DNA of 64,000 nt. Origin: Isoperla grammatica. Lineage: Eukaryota > Arthropoda > Insecta > Plecoptera > Perlodidae. The first letter of the stretch is position 1, and every line of letters begins with the position of its first letter. The notes under the pieces are model-generated. The model did no database searches, had not been told where the DNA came from, and saw only the letters and a list, made by a program, of their open reading frames with translations. Below are positions 21,402 to 32,383 of this stretch, piece after piece. A program made the translations under genes and the position numbers. The DNA is taken from positions 5,080,274 through 5,144,273 of the forward strand of contig OX246747.1 of NCBI GenBank assembly GCA_945910005.1, written 5' to 3'.

Positions 21402-21968
21402 CTCTGTACATCCACTAGGCGGTATTTAATAACCCATAGACGTGTCGACATCATTTTGTCAACTATTTTAATCTGTGTTCAATAAATGTATAAACACAAA
21501 TACATACGACACGAATATTTTCATTGTAACCCACATCACATTTCATGTAATTTTTGTAATCTTTTTTCGTAATAAAATATTAAAACTTACGAATGTATGC
21601 AATAACTACGTCCTTGTTGTTGAACGCACCACCGATAATCCACATTTCTCGAAATTACAAGTTGATTGCAAATTGATTACAAATAACAATCATGCCAGTG
21701 ATCTAAATTAATAGCTCATTTACATACAAGAGTCAAATATTATTCACACAAAGAAACTGTCAGTAATCTACGACACGTTTACGTTTCGTTGACGTTGCCT
21801 AGTTGTGCGCTTTTAGTCCTGGTTAATGGGTTAATATTATTTAACCAAACAACAAAAATCATTGTAATGGGAAAAGGATGACATGGCAAATGAATTGACG
21901 ACACATATGTTATTAGTTTTTTTTTTTGTTTTTTTTCGTTTTTGACATTTTGACACATGCCTCCTCAT
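21402..21968. other. AT-rich stretch, nothing recognised
   Basis: Only short chance frames are present between the LINE fragment and the Mutator-like relic. Confidence 0.4.
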
Positions 21969-21984
21969 TCATATCTCTGAACAT

Positions 21985-22395
21985 TTCATTGAGGCCTTCA
22001 ATATGTCCTTTGTTTCGTTAGCGACAAAGCAATAAGCTATGACTCTTACATTTCCATACCCATCCCTTACCATGACATCTATAAGGGGCATGACAAGTTT
22101 GTTAATTCTGTATGTCGTTCGTCTCGATTGGCCATAGTTGCGAAAATATGAGACGTTAAGTCCCATTAATCAATCGTGTATTTCGTGTCCATTATGACGA
22201 CCTCGGGAAACTTCAACATGGTAGTTCTCATATCGTCAGTCTGGAGGTATTTCATGGAAATAGTCTCGCCCTTAAACCCCAACGATACGCGAGCATGGGG
22301 ATCGTAAACTTTGATCTTTTCCAATTCATTTAAAAGCTGTTCTGTATCGGATAAATTCTTGGGTTTTAATTTTTTGCGTAGCTCGGCGTTGAAAA
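21985..22395 (-). pseudogene. Mutator-like (MULE) transposase fragment split by a SINE tail
   Basis: Reading down the minus strand, ELRKKLKPKNLSDTEQLLNE, then KYLQTDDMRTMLKFPEVVIM and DTKY lead to the catalytic-domain entry of a MULE/ZSWIM-like transposase. The sequence is interrupted at 22118-22178 by a SINE-like tail and resumes as TYRINKLVMPLIDVMVRDGY and then IAYCFVAN. It ends after about 45 more residues. The insertion and truncation leave it non-functional. Confidence 0.55.
22118..22178 (+). repeat. SINE-like tail inside the MULE fragment
   Basis: GTCTCGATTGGCCATAGTTG, then AAAATATGAGACGTTAAG and CCCATTAATCAATC is the common tail of the SINE-like family, without a head. It separates two adjoining parts of a transposase domain. 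Confidence 0.65.
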
Positions 22396-22867
22396 AGTAA
22401 AAGTAACGTAAAGGTTAAGTCCAAGATAGGCATGGATAGTTCCATTCTAATCCCAATCTTATAGGGAACCCGCAACTGACCAACCGACGCACATCCGGAC
22501 TAAGACAATGGAACAAATTAATTGAACTGATGGACACCAATCAGCTGTCAAAATAATAAAATATCAACCATACATATAAAAACAAGTGTAGCGATAGTAA
22601 CTTCTCGCCATTTAAAACTTTAATGATGGACAACGACTATGTGACAGTTTTGTATGTGTATTTGTTTGTTTTTTGTTTTGTTTTGCAAAATCAGATGATA
22701 TTATTTTTTGACAGCTTGTTGTTTGTCCATCGATTCAATTCATTTGTTTCATTGTTGTCTTTTGGTGTTGCTAGTAGCCTATAGGTAGTATACAATTGAC
22801 ATAGTCACATGTGTGATATCACTGATACAACCATATTCGGGAGGTCTTTTGGCATAAATACGACGAT
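22396..22867. other. AT-rich flank of the DUF7869-type transposon
   Basis: No gene or repeat was recognised between the MULE relic and the left inverted end at 22872. Confidence 0.4.
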
Positions 22868-22871
22868 AATT

Positions 22872-23433
22872 GAGTGGGTCAAAAGCAAAACCTACCATCT
22901 CCAACATGACTGATTTTTGGGAAAGCAAGATAATGTGTTACTGTTACTTGTAGGCCTTTTCAAGTACTGAAATTTGTAATATTACCATGGGGGTGGCTCA
23001 AAATGCATGGTTACTCCTTCACAACCTTGGAATATGCACTTGAGCCCCCAAAAACACTAAATAAGTTTGGAGTGGGCAGGTTTTGCATCTGAGTTATGGA
23101 GTTGGTAGGTATTGAAACATAAATAGTTGATACTTGTGTGCAGAGTTTTAATTAAATTATGAGAATGATTGTTTTGAGCTGGTTATTCTCAAGTTACGTT
23201 TCTCTGTCAGTAAATGTATTCATTAACATGAAAAAAAACACACAATTGAAATACTTTTTAATAATTGTAATAAAGTTTCTTCTCTCAGAATCATGTTGGT
23301 AGGTATATTGTTTTTATAACAAAGGAATGAGAATTATATTGTATAGAGTGAAATATTAAGATTGAGAATATTAAGAGGTTAGATAGTGTGTTTAATGGAA
23401 TGGTACAGTAATACTATTTACCAGCACTTCACT
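22872..23433. other. Left inverted end and 3' flank of the transposase gene
   Basis: It holds the left terminal repeat and GGCAGGTTTTGCATCTGAG and GGAGTTGGTAGGT at about 23077-23110, which resemble the terminal motif. No coding frame is present. Confidence 0.5.
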
Positions 23434-24918
23434 TCACACCTGAATACCGTCATACGGAATTGGTGCTTCACATGGTTCTGCTTCTGCCGGTTCTCCTTCT
23501 GGGTTATTTTCTAGTACCTGCTTATACCACTGTAGCAACTCCAGAGACTTCCAACTCTCTCCATAGTGCTTGAGAAGAAGAGAGTCTACGTCCTTTAGTT
23601 TCAAGGGGTTAACAACAACCCCTAACGGAAGTTCATCTGGGTCTATCATTGAAACACATTTACCCTTCTTACAGATACCCTTTGGCTGAACCAATGACAT
23701 TCTGTAGCTGCTTTCACCCTGCACACTGCAGGTGTTTTTACCCCTGTGCAGGATAAACCGCTTTGCCTGTTTAAACTGAAAATGCCATTGTCCGGGAATC
23801 TTTATAACCTCTTGAACAGCTGACTTCCAGTCAAGGACTGGCAGATCAGTCCCAACATGTAGCACAGTTTCATGTTTTGACAAAATATGAACGTATTCGG
23901 CTGGGGTAGCAATTACTTCCTTTTTTCGTAATTCCCGCTCAATTGTACCGAACACTCGATCTGGGGGTATGTAGGAGTGCCCAGTGAGAGGAAATATTAT
24001 CTCCAACTGTTTAACACAATTCGGAGCCTTATCCTGCAGCCATTTACAGCACATTCCAACAACAATGGTGTTTTTATTCTGCCCTGAGCAACCGTCTGCC
24101 ACAAGGCGAACTGTGTCTGTTGACTTCCTAGTCATGTCTTCGACTTTTTTCATTAGTATGTCAAAAACAGCTGACGCGATTTCATTTGCTCCCTTAAGTC
24201 TCTCATTTTCAGTCCAGTAATAGGCCGTTACATTATCTGGAGTGAGCTTACTGGTTGAAGACCCTTCCACCACAGTAAAGTTGTAGAAATACAGTTGGCG
24301 GTTATAATAGGCTGATTGGTCAGGGACTTTTGGGAGAACAAGGTTCTTTTGACAGTCAAATGAAAATGTCATTAATCCCTCCCTCTCTTCCCGTAGATTG
24401 TCAAAGAAAGCCTTAGCTCGTAGGTTATGAACTCTTTTCTCAGTAATGAAATGTTGTTTTTTTGCTGGGTCAGCCTCATTTTTAATTTTTTCTGTTAGTG
24501 ATAGACAAGTAGAGCAAACATCTGTTCGAGGAGATCCGAACCCAAGGTTGTAGTTCGATACAAAAATATTTCTGAAGAAGCATTGCTTGACCTGCATTTG
24601 TGGGGATGCTTGTCCGTTGTACATTTTCCACATTTTTGTTATGTTAAGGTCGGATGACAGATACTTTCGATTAGTTTGCCCACGACAGTAGTGCGATTCG
24701 AGCGCGCGAAAGGATTCAATAAACATTGTAACCGAATTACGCTTTGGGGCACTTTTTACAGTTTGTCTATCCCCCCCACGAGTTTCTTTAGCCATTTCAC
24801 CGGACTTATGAAAACGAGTTGAAACTCCAGTCAATCGGCTTCGCTTCAAGTGCAGAATGTTCATGAAAGCATCTCGACATACCGGTATGAGCTTGTCTTT
24901 AACTTGAACTTGGTAAGT
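23434..24918 (-). pseudogene. DUF7869-type transposase, main exon (3' part)
   Basis: This is the long open part (476 residues from its first Met at 24864, plus about 18 upstream) of a protein I recall as annotated DUF7869 or uncharacterised in many invertebrates. Visible blocks are VCRDAFMNILHLKRSR, FIESFRALESHYCRGQTNRK, a CSTC pair, LMTFSFDCQKNLVLPKVPDQ, LVADGCSGQNKN, IIFPLTGHSYIPPDRVFG and KRFILHRGKNT. Conserved acids in FDCQ and ADGCSGQNKN may form a DDE-like or RNase H-like core (inference). The exon is cut from its 5' part by the BEL/Pao insertion at 24919-31562. Deleting that element and one copy of GATAG leaves the frame continuous. The placement between inverted ends suggests it is the transposase. 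Confidence 0.7.
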
Positions 24919-24923
24919 GATAG
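24919..24923. other. Target duplication GATAG (left)
   Basis: GATAG stands directly outside the left LTR and again at 31558-31562 outside the right LTR. A 5-bp duplication is usual for BEL/Pao integrases. Confidence 0.9.
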
Positions 24924-25411
24924 TGTTAGCGCGGGGAAGTAAAGAGAAAAGATTGTATAATAAGAATTGAAAGTGGACTGTATATTTTGAAATGAACTTA
25001 CCGAGAATGCAGTGAAGTGGAGAATAGCGTGATGCCGAAGTGCAGAGACTAGTTGTTTGCTAGGTAAAGAAAAGAATAAAGAACCCAGGGTTGAAAGGAG
25101 AAGAAAGAAAGAGTAAGAAAAACACCTCAAGAGAGGCTCGAACCCCAAGCAGCAGCGGGTAGACAAAGTTGAGCTCGAACGCTCGGAGTCCGCAAGCGGT
25201 TCGAAGGAGAGATGACACTCGTACGTGCCTTACGAGAGATGAAACCAGACTGGGGACTGCACATTGCAGCTCAAACACGAAAACATGCATACGTCACAAG
25301 GGGAGGGGAAATCGAGATAAGAGCGAAGGGCGTAGAAGGACGTGACGTAAACAACCGGAAGAGACTTAAACCTATATATGAAATTACAAACTAGAGAGGT
25401 AGGCGCGAACA
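24924..25411 (-). mobile_element. BEL/Pao 3' LTR
   Basis: A 488-bp repeat beginning TGTTAGCG and ending GCGCGAACA on the plus strand. By eye it is identical to the copy at 31070-31557. On the minus strand it is preceded by a GGTGGGCGGTA-type polypurine tract. Identity of the two LTRs implies a recent insertion. Confidence 0.9.
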
Positions 25412-25525
25412 TACCGCCCACCAAAAAATGAAAAGAATCATTTTTTCTAGAAAACGAGAATTCAAAACGAAACTGATATAACAAGTAAAATGAAAGAAGA
25501 AACGATACGAAAAGCTCCTTCGCAC

Positions 25526-28500
25526 CTAGGTGGAGGGGAGCGTGACCAGTTTGTTGACTGGTCGAGTGTGAACCCCGGACGCCGTACGAACAGAGGCGAC
25601 GCGGGAAACACCGTCACGACCGGGAAAGAGAGCTTCCACTCGGCCGATCGGCCAGGAAAGGGGGGAAGTGGATGCCGAGAGTGAGAATACGACATCTCCT
25701 ACTTTGAGGTTAGGACTACCACGAACCCACTTGTTCCTTTGCATTAAAGTGTTGAGGTACTCCGAGCTCCAGCGGTTCCAAAACGATTGATGAATTTGCC
25801 GAACACGGTGCCAACGAGCAAGGGGTCTGACATTGACGTCAGGGTCAGAGAGGTGCTCGGGAGGAGCAAGCAAGGGAGCGCCTATCAGAAAGTGCCCGGG
25901 GCTGAGGTAGTCGACACCTTCGAGGGGGTCCGCGGAGGGGGCGCATAGAGGGCGGCTGTTGAGCACGGCTTCAATGCGTGCAAAGAGGGTGGCATATTCT
26001 TCATGTGTAAGGGAGCTGTCTCCAATGAGACGATACAATAAAGACTTCGCGGATTTTACCACCGCCTCCCAGAGGCCTCCGAAGTTAGGAGCGTAGGGAG
26101 GATTGAAGTGCCAGTGGACTTGGCGGACGGCGAGAGCACTGAAGAGGGGTTCTTCCGCGCGAGAGAGAAAGTCGTGCACTTCACGCAGATGTCTGGCTGC
26201 TCCCACGTAGTTCCGCCCGCAGTCGGAGTACACATGAGCAGGAAGGCCTCGCCGAGAAAGAAAACGATCGAAGCAGGCCAGGAAAGCTTCAGTGGATAGC
26301 TCAGATACCATCTCCAAGTGCACCGCTTTGGTAGCCATGCATACGAACACGCACAAGTAACCTTTGGTGAGTGGTGCGTTCCGACGCATGCTGGTTTTGA
26401 CCATGAAGGGCCCGGCAAAGTCAGTCCCGACATGGGAGAAGACCCTGGAGCACTGCACGCGAGGGGCGGGAAGATCAGCCATCTGAGGTTGCAAGGGCTT
26501 TGCACGGAACTTGTGGCACGAGAGGCAACGATGGATGCGCTGTCGAAGCAAGCCACGCAGAGACACGATCCAATAAAGTTGTTGAATCAGCGCTTGAACA
26601 GTTCTAGGGCCGGAATGGAGAGAAATCTTGTGGTAGTGATCGCAAATGAGTACCGACAAGTGCGCCTCCTTAGGGAGAAGGAGGGGGTGACGAGCTTCTT
26701 CAGCAAGGGAAGAATGACGTAGTCTACCGCCCACCCTGAGAAACCCGGAGGGGTCGAGAAAGGGCTTGAGAGAAGCGAGCTTGGAGGACACTTGACGCTC
26801 TTGGCTCAACTGGCGAATTTCTGGGGCGTAAAAGTGATGTTGAGTGAGACGTAGAAAGAGATCCAGAGCGTCCTTGAGCTCGAGTGGAGTGACAGTACCA
26901 CGGAGAGGGGAAGCATGTGAGCGTCTCGCGAGAAGGAGGCGAGCGAAGCGAAACGCCCAGGCGAACACACGCTGTGCTTTAAGAAGTGTGGAGTATTTCC
27001 GGAAGTTCTCTAGCAGAGGGTCCAAAGCGTCGACGTGCGCTACGAATGCGTGTACTGAAGGCTTCAGTTCGGGCAACTCCTCACAGGAGTCGAATGAGGG
27101 TGATGTCCGAGACCACAACTCTTGAACAGCATGCAGGAAGTTGGGACCAGAGAGCCACAGAGGGTGCTCAAGGAGCTGAGTCGGGGTCAAACCACGAGAT
27201 GCGCAATCGGCAGGGTTTTCTGTGGACGATACGTGATGCCAGTCGACAGGAGAAGTGCTCTCAAGCACCTCGACGACGCGGTTGGCGACGAAGGTCTTGA
27301 GGCGATGAGGGGGAGTGGACAGCCAGGCAAGCACGATTCGTGAGTCGGTGAAGAGATGAACAGAGCTTGAGACGAGGGGGAGCAGCGAGGGCAAGGTGTC
27401 ACGTAGCAAACGAGTGAGCAGGAGAGCAGCCGATAGTTCCAGTTTCGGAATAGTCAGGGGTTTAACTGGGGCGACCTTGCTTTTCGCGCGCACGAGACGA
27501 ACTTCACAGGTGGAAGGGCTGGTCTGTGATTGCAGATACAGCACAGCTGCGTAGGCTTTCTCGGAGGCGTCGCAGAAGCCGACGACACGATGAGAGTGGC
27601 CAACACGAGGGAAGGCGCGAGGGACATGAAAGTTGGCAAGGGCGGGAACTTCAGCGACTGCCGAGAGCCAGTCGTGAGAGAGATGATCGGGAAGCGTATC
27701 ATCCCACTGCACCTGGGACAGCCATAGTTGTTGGAGGAAGATCTTCATTGAGCAAACGAAGGGTGTGAGAAACCCCAGGGGATCGAAGATGCGTGCGATG
27801 TAGGACAATGCCGTACGTTTTGTGACAGTTCCTTGGAAAGGTACGGTGAGAAAAGAGAAATCATCCGAGTTGGAGCTCCACAGTAGGCCGAGGATCTTGA
27901 TGCCTTCATCTTCGTTAGAGAACACGAGTGGAGTCTCGAGATGGTCTTCAGGTAGAGTGGCCAAAGCAATACGATTGTTGCTCGCCCACTTACGAAGCTC
28001 GAAGCCGCCGCGCGCAAGGAGAGCTTGCAACTGTTTCTGGAGGGCGATGGCTTCAGAGAGATTTTCAGCGCCAGACACGATGTCATCTATGTAGGTATGC
28101 GACGTGAGGGCATGTGCAGCCAGAGGGAACTGTTCTCCTTCGTCACGCACCAGTTGCTGCAAAACACGTTGGGCTTGGAAGGCAGAGGGGGTTAGCCCGT
28201 ACGTGACTGTGTTGAGCTCGTATTCTAGGACGGGAGAACTGGGGGAAGGTCGCCAAAAAATGTGTTGGACGGCCCGATCCGAGGAGCTGACAAGGATCTG
28301 GCGATACATTTGACGGATGTCCGCACAGATGACGATAGAATGGGTTCGGAAAGAAGTGATTACACTGGAGAGGTCACGTTGGAGTTTCGGTCCACTGAGT
28401 AGGAGTTGGTTCAGAGAGACGCCATCTTGGTCCGGTGAAGAGGCGTTGAAAACAACTCTCAGCTTGGTACTGGAGCTCGTGAGTTTGTGGACACAGTGGT

Positions 28501-30787
28501 GTGGAATGATATAGCTGGCAGGGGAAGAGACGTGCTGCATATGCTGGGCATGTTCATAGTCTTGCATGAACACTTGATAAGCAGCGTTGTGCTGAGGGTT
28601 GCGTCGCAAACGTCGCTCTAAACTCAGGTAGCTCTGGAGTGCGGCCTCACGGTTGCTTCCGAGTGAGGGACGCGACGGTTTGAAGGGAAGAGCTACTGAG
28701 TAGCGTCCACACGCGTCACGTGAGTGGGTGTCCTTGAAGTGACGTTCACACCATTGATCTTCAGGATCTTCTTCAGGGGGACGAGGAACTTCTTCTACCT
28801 CCCAGAATAAGCGCAAGTTGCGCTCGAGGCTAGAGGAACACACAAAGAGAGAGACAGGAGGGTCGGAAGGTGGTTCCTTGGACTGAGTTGGTCCCATGAC
28901 AACCCAGCCAAACATGGTGTTGAAGGCCGTAGGGTTGTTGCCGCGGATCGTGTCACCTGACCTATTCAAGATTTCGGGGTAGAGATCGGCACCCAGCAGA
29001 AAGTCTACTCGGTCCGGGGAGCAGAAACGGTTGTCTGCAAGACACATTCCTTGGAAACGTTGGAAAACGTCACAGGATACTTCACTGGTCGGCAGGTGAC
29101 TGGTTAAGTTCGGCAGAACCAGAGCTCGAACCATGAGTGTTTTGAGAGAGGAGAGGCGCGAGGTAATGGAGCACTGTACAGTGCCACGTGCTTGAGTAGC
29201 AGCAAGGCCTATCCCCGATAACTCGAAGTGTGTAGGTTCAACTTTCAGGCCCAGCTTCCTGACCAGCGACTGAGATATGGCAGAGACTTGCGAGCCGGGA
29301 TCCAGCACTGCGCGAAAGGGTTGAAATTGTCCGTGAGAATCTTGAATGAGAGCGCGTGCGGTGCCTAACAGCACAGTAGGTTGGCTGCACGTGGTGTCTC
29401 GGAGATGACAGGAGAGAACGCGATTCGAGGAACCGGCTTCTTGAGAGGATGAGCTGACGTCATGAGAGGGATTGACGTCACGATCTAAGGGAACACTGCC
29501 ATATGAATTGTCCTGGTACGCGGAAGTACTCGTGGAGTGTAAAAAAGAGTGATGATGCTTACTTCCGCAGGTGGAGCAGGCGTTCTTTGAATTACACTGC
29601 GACTTCATGTGAGCGCCGAGACAATTGAAACAGCGTCGCAATTGGCGCAAGGTGTGATACTTGTCATCAATGGATTGCTTGCGGAATGTCTCACACTTAT
29701 AAAGCGTGTGACAAGATTTACACACGGGGCAAGATGAATTGGCGTCGGAGCGCGAGGGTTCAGAGCGCTCACGTCCCGAGCCAGAAGAGGGGGTGGCTTC
29801 TTTAGTAGCGATAAATGAATTCAGTTTCTTCACAGGGGAAGAAACCTTGGTAGGACTGGCAATAGGTTTACCTACAGAGCATAATTCGAACGTGCGTGAC
29901 TGTTCTTCGATAAATTCTATCACCGAACTGTAATTAGGAGTAGTGTGGGAAGACTGTTTGTTCTCGAATGCTTTACGAGTTGAACTGTCGAGCTTAGCCA
30001 AGGTCAACGAGAGTAACAAAAAATCACCTAGGTCGGGTAATTCTAATGCTTTCAATGCATCAATCGCGTTACGATGCACGCTGAGAAAACTTTGCAAGCT
30101 AGCATGTGACGCAGATTTCAGAGGTGTGAAGTACAGCAGTTGCTGCACATACAAACTAGCCAGCAAACGTTTATTCTGATAACGGGATATCAGCGCCTGA
30201 AAGGCGAGAGGGTAGTTTTCATTGGAGATTTGAAAACCGGAAATAGTAGTCAGAGCAGCGCCTGACAACGAAGTTCTCAAGTAATGAAACTTTTGTATGT
30301 TGTCGAGTGAATCATTTCCGTCAATTAGGGATTTGAAAAGAGAATAAAATTCGGTCCATTGCGAAATATCTCCCGAGAAATTGGGAAGATCGATTGTGGG
30401 TAGATTAATATAATTCTTAGGAGAAGCTGTAGCCACATCCGCGGGTGTAGCGCTATTTTCACTTAATTTGACAGCAGCAAGAAAACGAGATTGTGCTGCG
30501 TACAAAACTGTCTCAAAACTTTCAAACACCTTGTCAACTTCGACGGGTTTAGCAGGAGCAGTAAGTTGTGAATTTATGGCCGCGATGGCCAATTGTATCT
30601 GCTGAAAACTCGAGTCAAATGTCGACAACTTCTCGAACCTAGGCCTATTTAAGTGTAGGTTATCAGGTGTTAAATTAGCGAAGGCTTTGTACGTACGTTG
30701 GACAGACGCAAAAATGACTTCGCGCTGAGCAACAAGCTTTTCTTGTTCAGAAACAAGATCATCCATAATGAACAGAGGGGAAAACAC
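25526..30787 (-). CDS. BEL/Pao gag-pol polyprotein, intact
   Basis: One uninterrupted 1753-residue frame makes all proteins of a BEL/Pao LTR retrotransposon. In order I see a gag region (about 1-310, with PTIDLPNFSGDISQWTEFY), zinc knuckles (CPVCKSCHTLYKC and CFNCLGAHMKSQC, about 350-420), an aspartic protease (VLDPGSQVSAIS, about 500), reverse transcriptase (ADIRQMYRQI near 870, YIDDIVSGA near 945), RNase H (VGFCDASEKAYAAV, then LFTDSRIVLAWL, about 1130-1250), integrase (HH-CC finger, then GTDFAGPF, YSDCGRNYVG and GLWEAVVKSAK, about 1390-1600) and a DUF5641-like tail (LARWHRVRQIHQSFWNRW). The Met at residue 8 (MDDLVSEQ) is the likelier start. All catalytic motifs are present, so the element may be active. 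It interrupts a transposase exon. Confidence 0.95.
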   Translation of the reverse strand: MFSPLFIMDDLVSEQEKLVAQREVIFASVQRTYKAFANLTPDNLHLNRPRFEKLSTFDSSFQQIQLAIAAINSQLTAPAKPVEVDKVFESFETVLYAAQSRFLAAVKLSENSATPADVATASPKNYINLPTIDLPNFSGDISQWTEFYSLFKSLIDGNDSLDNIQKFHYLRTSLSGAALTTISGFQISNENYPLAFQALISRYQNKRLLASLYVQQLLYFTPLKSASHASLQSFLSVHRNAIDALKALELPDLGDFLLLSLTLAKLDSSTRKAFENKQSSHTTPNYSSVIEFIEEQSRTFELCSVGKPIASPTKVSSPVKKLNSFIATKEATPSSGSGRERSEPSRSDANSSCPVCKSCHTLYKCETFRKQSIDDKYHTLRQLRRCFNCLGAHMKSQCNSKNACSTCGSKHHHSFLHSTSTSAYQDNSYGSVPLDRDVNPSHDVSSSSQEAGSSNRVLSCHLRDTTCSQPTVLLGTARALIQDSHGQFQPFRAVLDPGSQVSAISQSLVRKLGLKVEPTHFELSGIGLAATQARGTVQCSITSRLSSLKTLMVRALVLPNLTSHLPTSEVSCDVFQRFQGMCLADNRFCSPDRVDFLLGADLYPEILNRSGDTIRGNNPTAFNTMFGWVVMGPTQSKEPPSDPPVSLFVCSSSLERNLRLFWEVEEVPRPPEEDPEDQWCERHFKDTHSRDACGRYSVALPFKPSRPSLGSNREAALQSYLSLERRLRRNPQHNAAYQVFMQDYEHAQHMQHVSSPASYIIPHHCVHKLTSSSTKLRVVFNASSPDQDGVSLNQLLLSGPKLQRDLSSVITSFRTHSIVICADIRQMYRQILVSSSDRAVQHIFWRPSPSSPVLEYELNTVTYGLTPSAFQAQRVLQQLVRDEGEQFPLAAHALTSHTYIDDIVSGAENLSEAIALQKQLQALLARGGFELRKWASNNRIALATLPEDHLETPLVFSNEDEGIKILGLLWSSNSDDFSFLTVPFQGTVTKRTALSYIARIFDPLGFLTPFVCSMKIFLQQLWLSQVQWDDTLPDHLSHDWLSAVAEVPALANFHVPRAFPRVGHSHRVVGFCDASEKAYAAVLYLQSQTSPSTCEVRLVRAKSKVAPVKPLTIPKLELSAALLLTRLLRDTLPSLLPLVSSSVHLFTDSRIVLAWLSTPPHRLKTFVANRVVEVLESTSPVDWHHVSSTENPADCASRGLTPTQLLEHPLWLSGPNFLHAVQELWSRTSPSFDSCEELPELKPSVHAFVAHVDALDPLLENFRKYSTLLKAQRVFAWAFRFARLLLARRSHASPLRGTVTPLELKDALDLFLRLTQHHFYAPEIRQLSQERQVSSKLASLKPFLDPSGFLRVGGRLRHSSLAEEARHPLLLPKEAHLSVLICDHYHKISLHSGPRTVQALIQQLYWIVSLRGLLRQRIHRCLSCHKFRAKPLQPQMADLPAPRVQCSRVFSHVGTDFAGPFMVKTSMRRNAPLTKGYLCVFVCMATKAVHLEMVSELSTEAFLACFDRFLSRRGLPAHVYSDCGRNYVGAARHLREVHDFLSRAEEPLFSALAVRQVHWHFNPPYAPNFGGLWEAVVKSAKSLLYRLIGDSSLTHEEYATLFARIEAVLNSRPLCAPSADPLEGVDYLSPGHFLIGAPLLAPPEHLSDPDVNVRPLARWHRVRQIHQSFWNRWSSEYLNTLMQRNKWVRGSPNLKVGDVVFSLSASTSPLSWPIGRVEALFPGRDGVSRVASVRTASGVHTRPVNKLVTLPST

Positions 30788-31069
30788 AAGAAATTATGAA
30801 GGAAAAAAACACGAGAGGAATCCGTCAACACAAGCAGTGTTATACGTAAACCCAGCTGAATGTAGTTGAGCTCACTGACCTTACTGTCACAACAACAAAG
30901 TGTATTGTTGAATACGTCACTTGTATGACGAGTTGCAGCGCGAGGGAAGAGAGTGACGTGTCCGCGCGGGACGACGCAACTGACGAGAGAAAAATTAAAG
31001 AAAATGATAAAAATAGCTTTGACTGATGGAATAACTGGCTGAAGATTCGGACGACGGAGGACCAAAAAA
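30788..31069 (-). other. BEL/Pao leader and primer-binding site
   Basis: Between the 5' LTR and the polyprotein lies a 282-base leader. Its first bases on the minus strand, TTTTTTGGTCCTCCGTCG, contain TGG as in a tRNA-primed start site. I could not assign the primer tRNA. Confidence 0.6.
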
Positions 31070-31557
31070 TGTTAGCGCGGGGAAGTAAAGAGAAAAGATT
31101 GTATAATAAGAATTGAAAGTGGACTGTATATTTTGAAATGAACTTACCGAGAATGCAGTGAAGTGGAGAATAGCGTGATGCCGAAGTGCAGAGACTAGTT
31201 GTTTGCTAGGTAAAGAAAAGAATAAAGAACCCAGGGTTGAAAGGAGAAGAAAGAAAGAGTAAGAAAAACACCTCAAGAGAGGCTCGAACCCCAAGCAGCA
31301 GCGGGTAGACAAAGTTGAGCTCGAACGCTCGGAGTCCGCAAGCGGTTCGAAGGAGAGATGACACTCGTACGTGCCTTACGAGAGATGAAACCAGACTGGG
31401 GACTGCACATTGCAGCTCAAACACGAAAACATGCATACGTCACAAGGGGAGGGGAAATCGAGATAAGAGCGAAGGGCGTAGAAGGACGTGACGTAAACAA
31501 CCGGAAGAGACTTAAACCTATATATGAAATTACAAACTAGAGAGGTAGGCGCGAACA
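31070..31557 (-). mobile_element. BEL/Pao 5' LTR
   Basis: The second 488-bp copy of the LTR. On the minus strand it lies upstream of the polyprotein and should hold the promoter; CCTATATATGAAAT at about 31517-31530 gives a TATA-like element in either direction. I saw no differences from the 3' LTR. Confidence 0.9.
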
Positions 31558-31783
31558 GATAGATATGGATTTTGGAGATCGCACGCCCAATGTTGGTCGA
31601 TGTCTCTTCACATTCTTGATTGTACAGTGTTTTATAATAAAGTTATCCTGGGTAATCTTGTTTTTGCTACAGTAGAAAGCCCGATGAAATTCTTGTACAT
31701 CACGCATTTTCAATGAGCGGCACATAAGCGATTTAGTTTTGTGGTTGCATTGAGGGTATATAGGTGGCTCGTCAGCAGTGTAT
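31558..31783 (-). pseudogene. DUF7869-type transposase, 5' part of the interrupted exon
   Basis: The exon follows TTGTTTTTAG and encodes YTADEPPIYPQCNHKTKSL, then RDVQEFHRAFYCSKNKITQD and IIKHCTIKNVKRHRPTLG, ending in SPKSISI at the BEL/Pao insertion. It continues in frame at 24918 once the insertion and one GATAG copy are discounted. It matches the N-terminal half of the same protein family. Confidence 0.65.
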
Positions 31784-32276
31784 CTAAAAACAAGAATGTT
31801 AAGCATGAGGGAAGGGCCAGAACTATACATTAGTATGCAACTATTATGTCCTCATATACAAAATTTACAGACACAAGATGACATGGTTATTCCGTCCATT
31901 GAGGCTATCAGTCACAGGCTCTTAATTTATGACGGTTGAAACAAAAACTAACAAAATCACCTCAACCTCTGTAGGCCTAGGCCACCTGTGTGAAAAAAGA
32001 GAAGAAAGAATAAGTTATTTTGACCCATTTTGTGTCACAGAAAATGTGTATCCGACATTGTATGTTACGCATGTCTATAGGCCTAGGGCCTACACCGTCA
32101 CCAGTATAGGCCTATTCGTGTATACGTATGTGGTTGGTGTCCTACTTGTGGCTTAGGGCCCTAGACTGTCCCTAAATCTAGGCCTAGCTTACTCAATGTA
32201 ACCACAATATTATAAACTAGTCTGAAAACAAAATTAAGGCCTTAATTTTTAGATATCAACTTTGCAGTAATCTTAC

Positions 32277-32383
32277 CTTGCAACACGCTTACGTTCACGT
32301 TTCCACTTTGTACAGTCTCTTTAACGCTTCCTAGATCGTTCACCTTCTTGAACTGGGGTTATTTTATCACCGAGATCCTCCAT
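32277..32383 (-). pseudogene. DUF7869-type transposase, first exon with premature stop
   Basis: ATG at 32383 opens MEDLGDKITPVQEGERSRKR and is followed by TAA after 20 codons, then by DCTKWKRERKRVAR and GTAAGA. The basic stretch and the phase of the splice site fit the next exon (AG joined to A gives Arg). The TAA means the copy was already disabled, unless translation starts elsewhere. Confidence 0.45.

Noticed and set aside
25526..30787. Plus-strand frames opposite the BEL/Pao polyprotein
   Set aside because: They are shadows of a long conserved gene on the minus strand.
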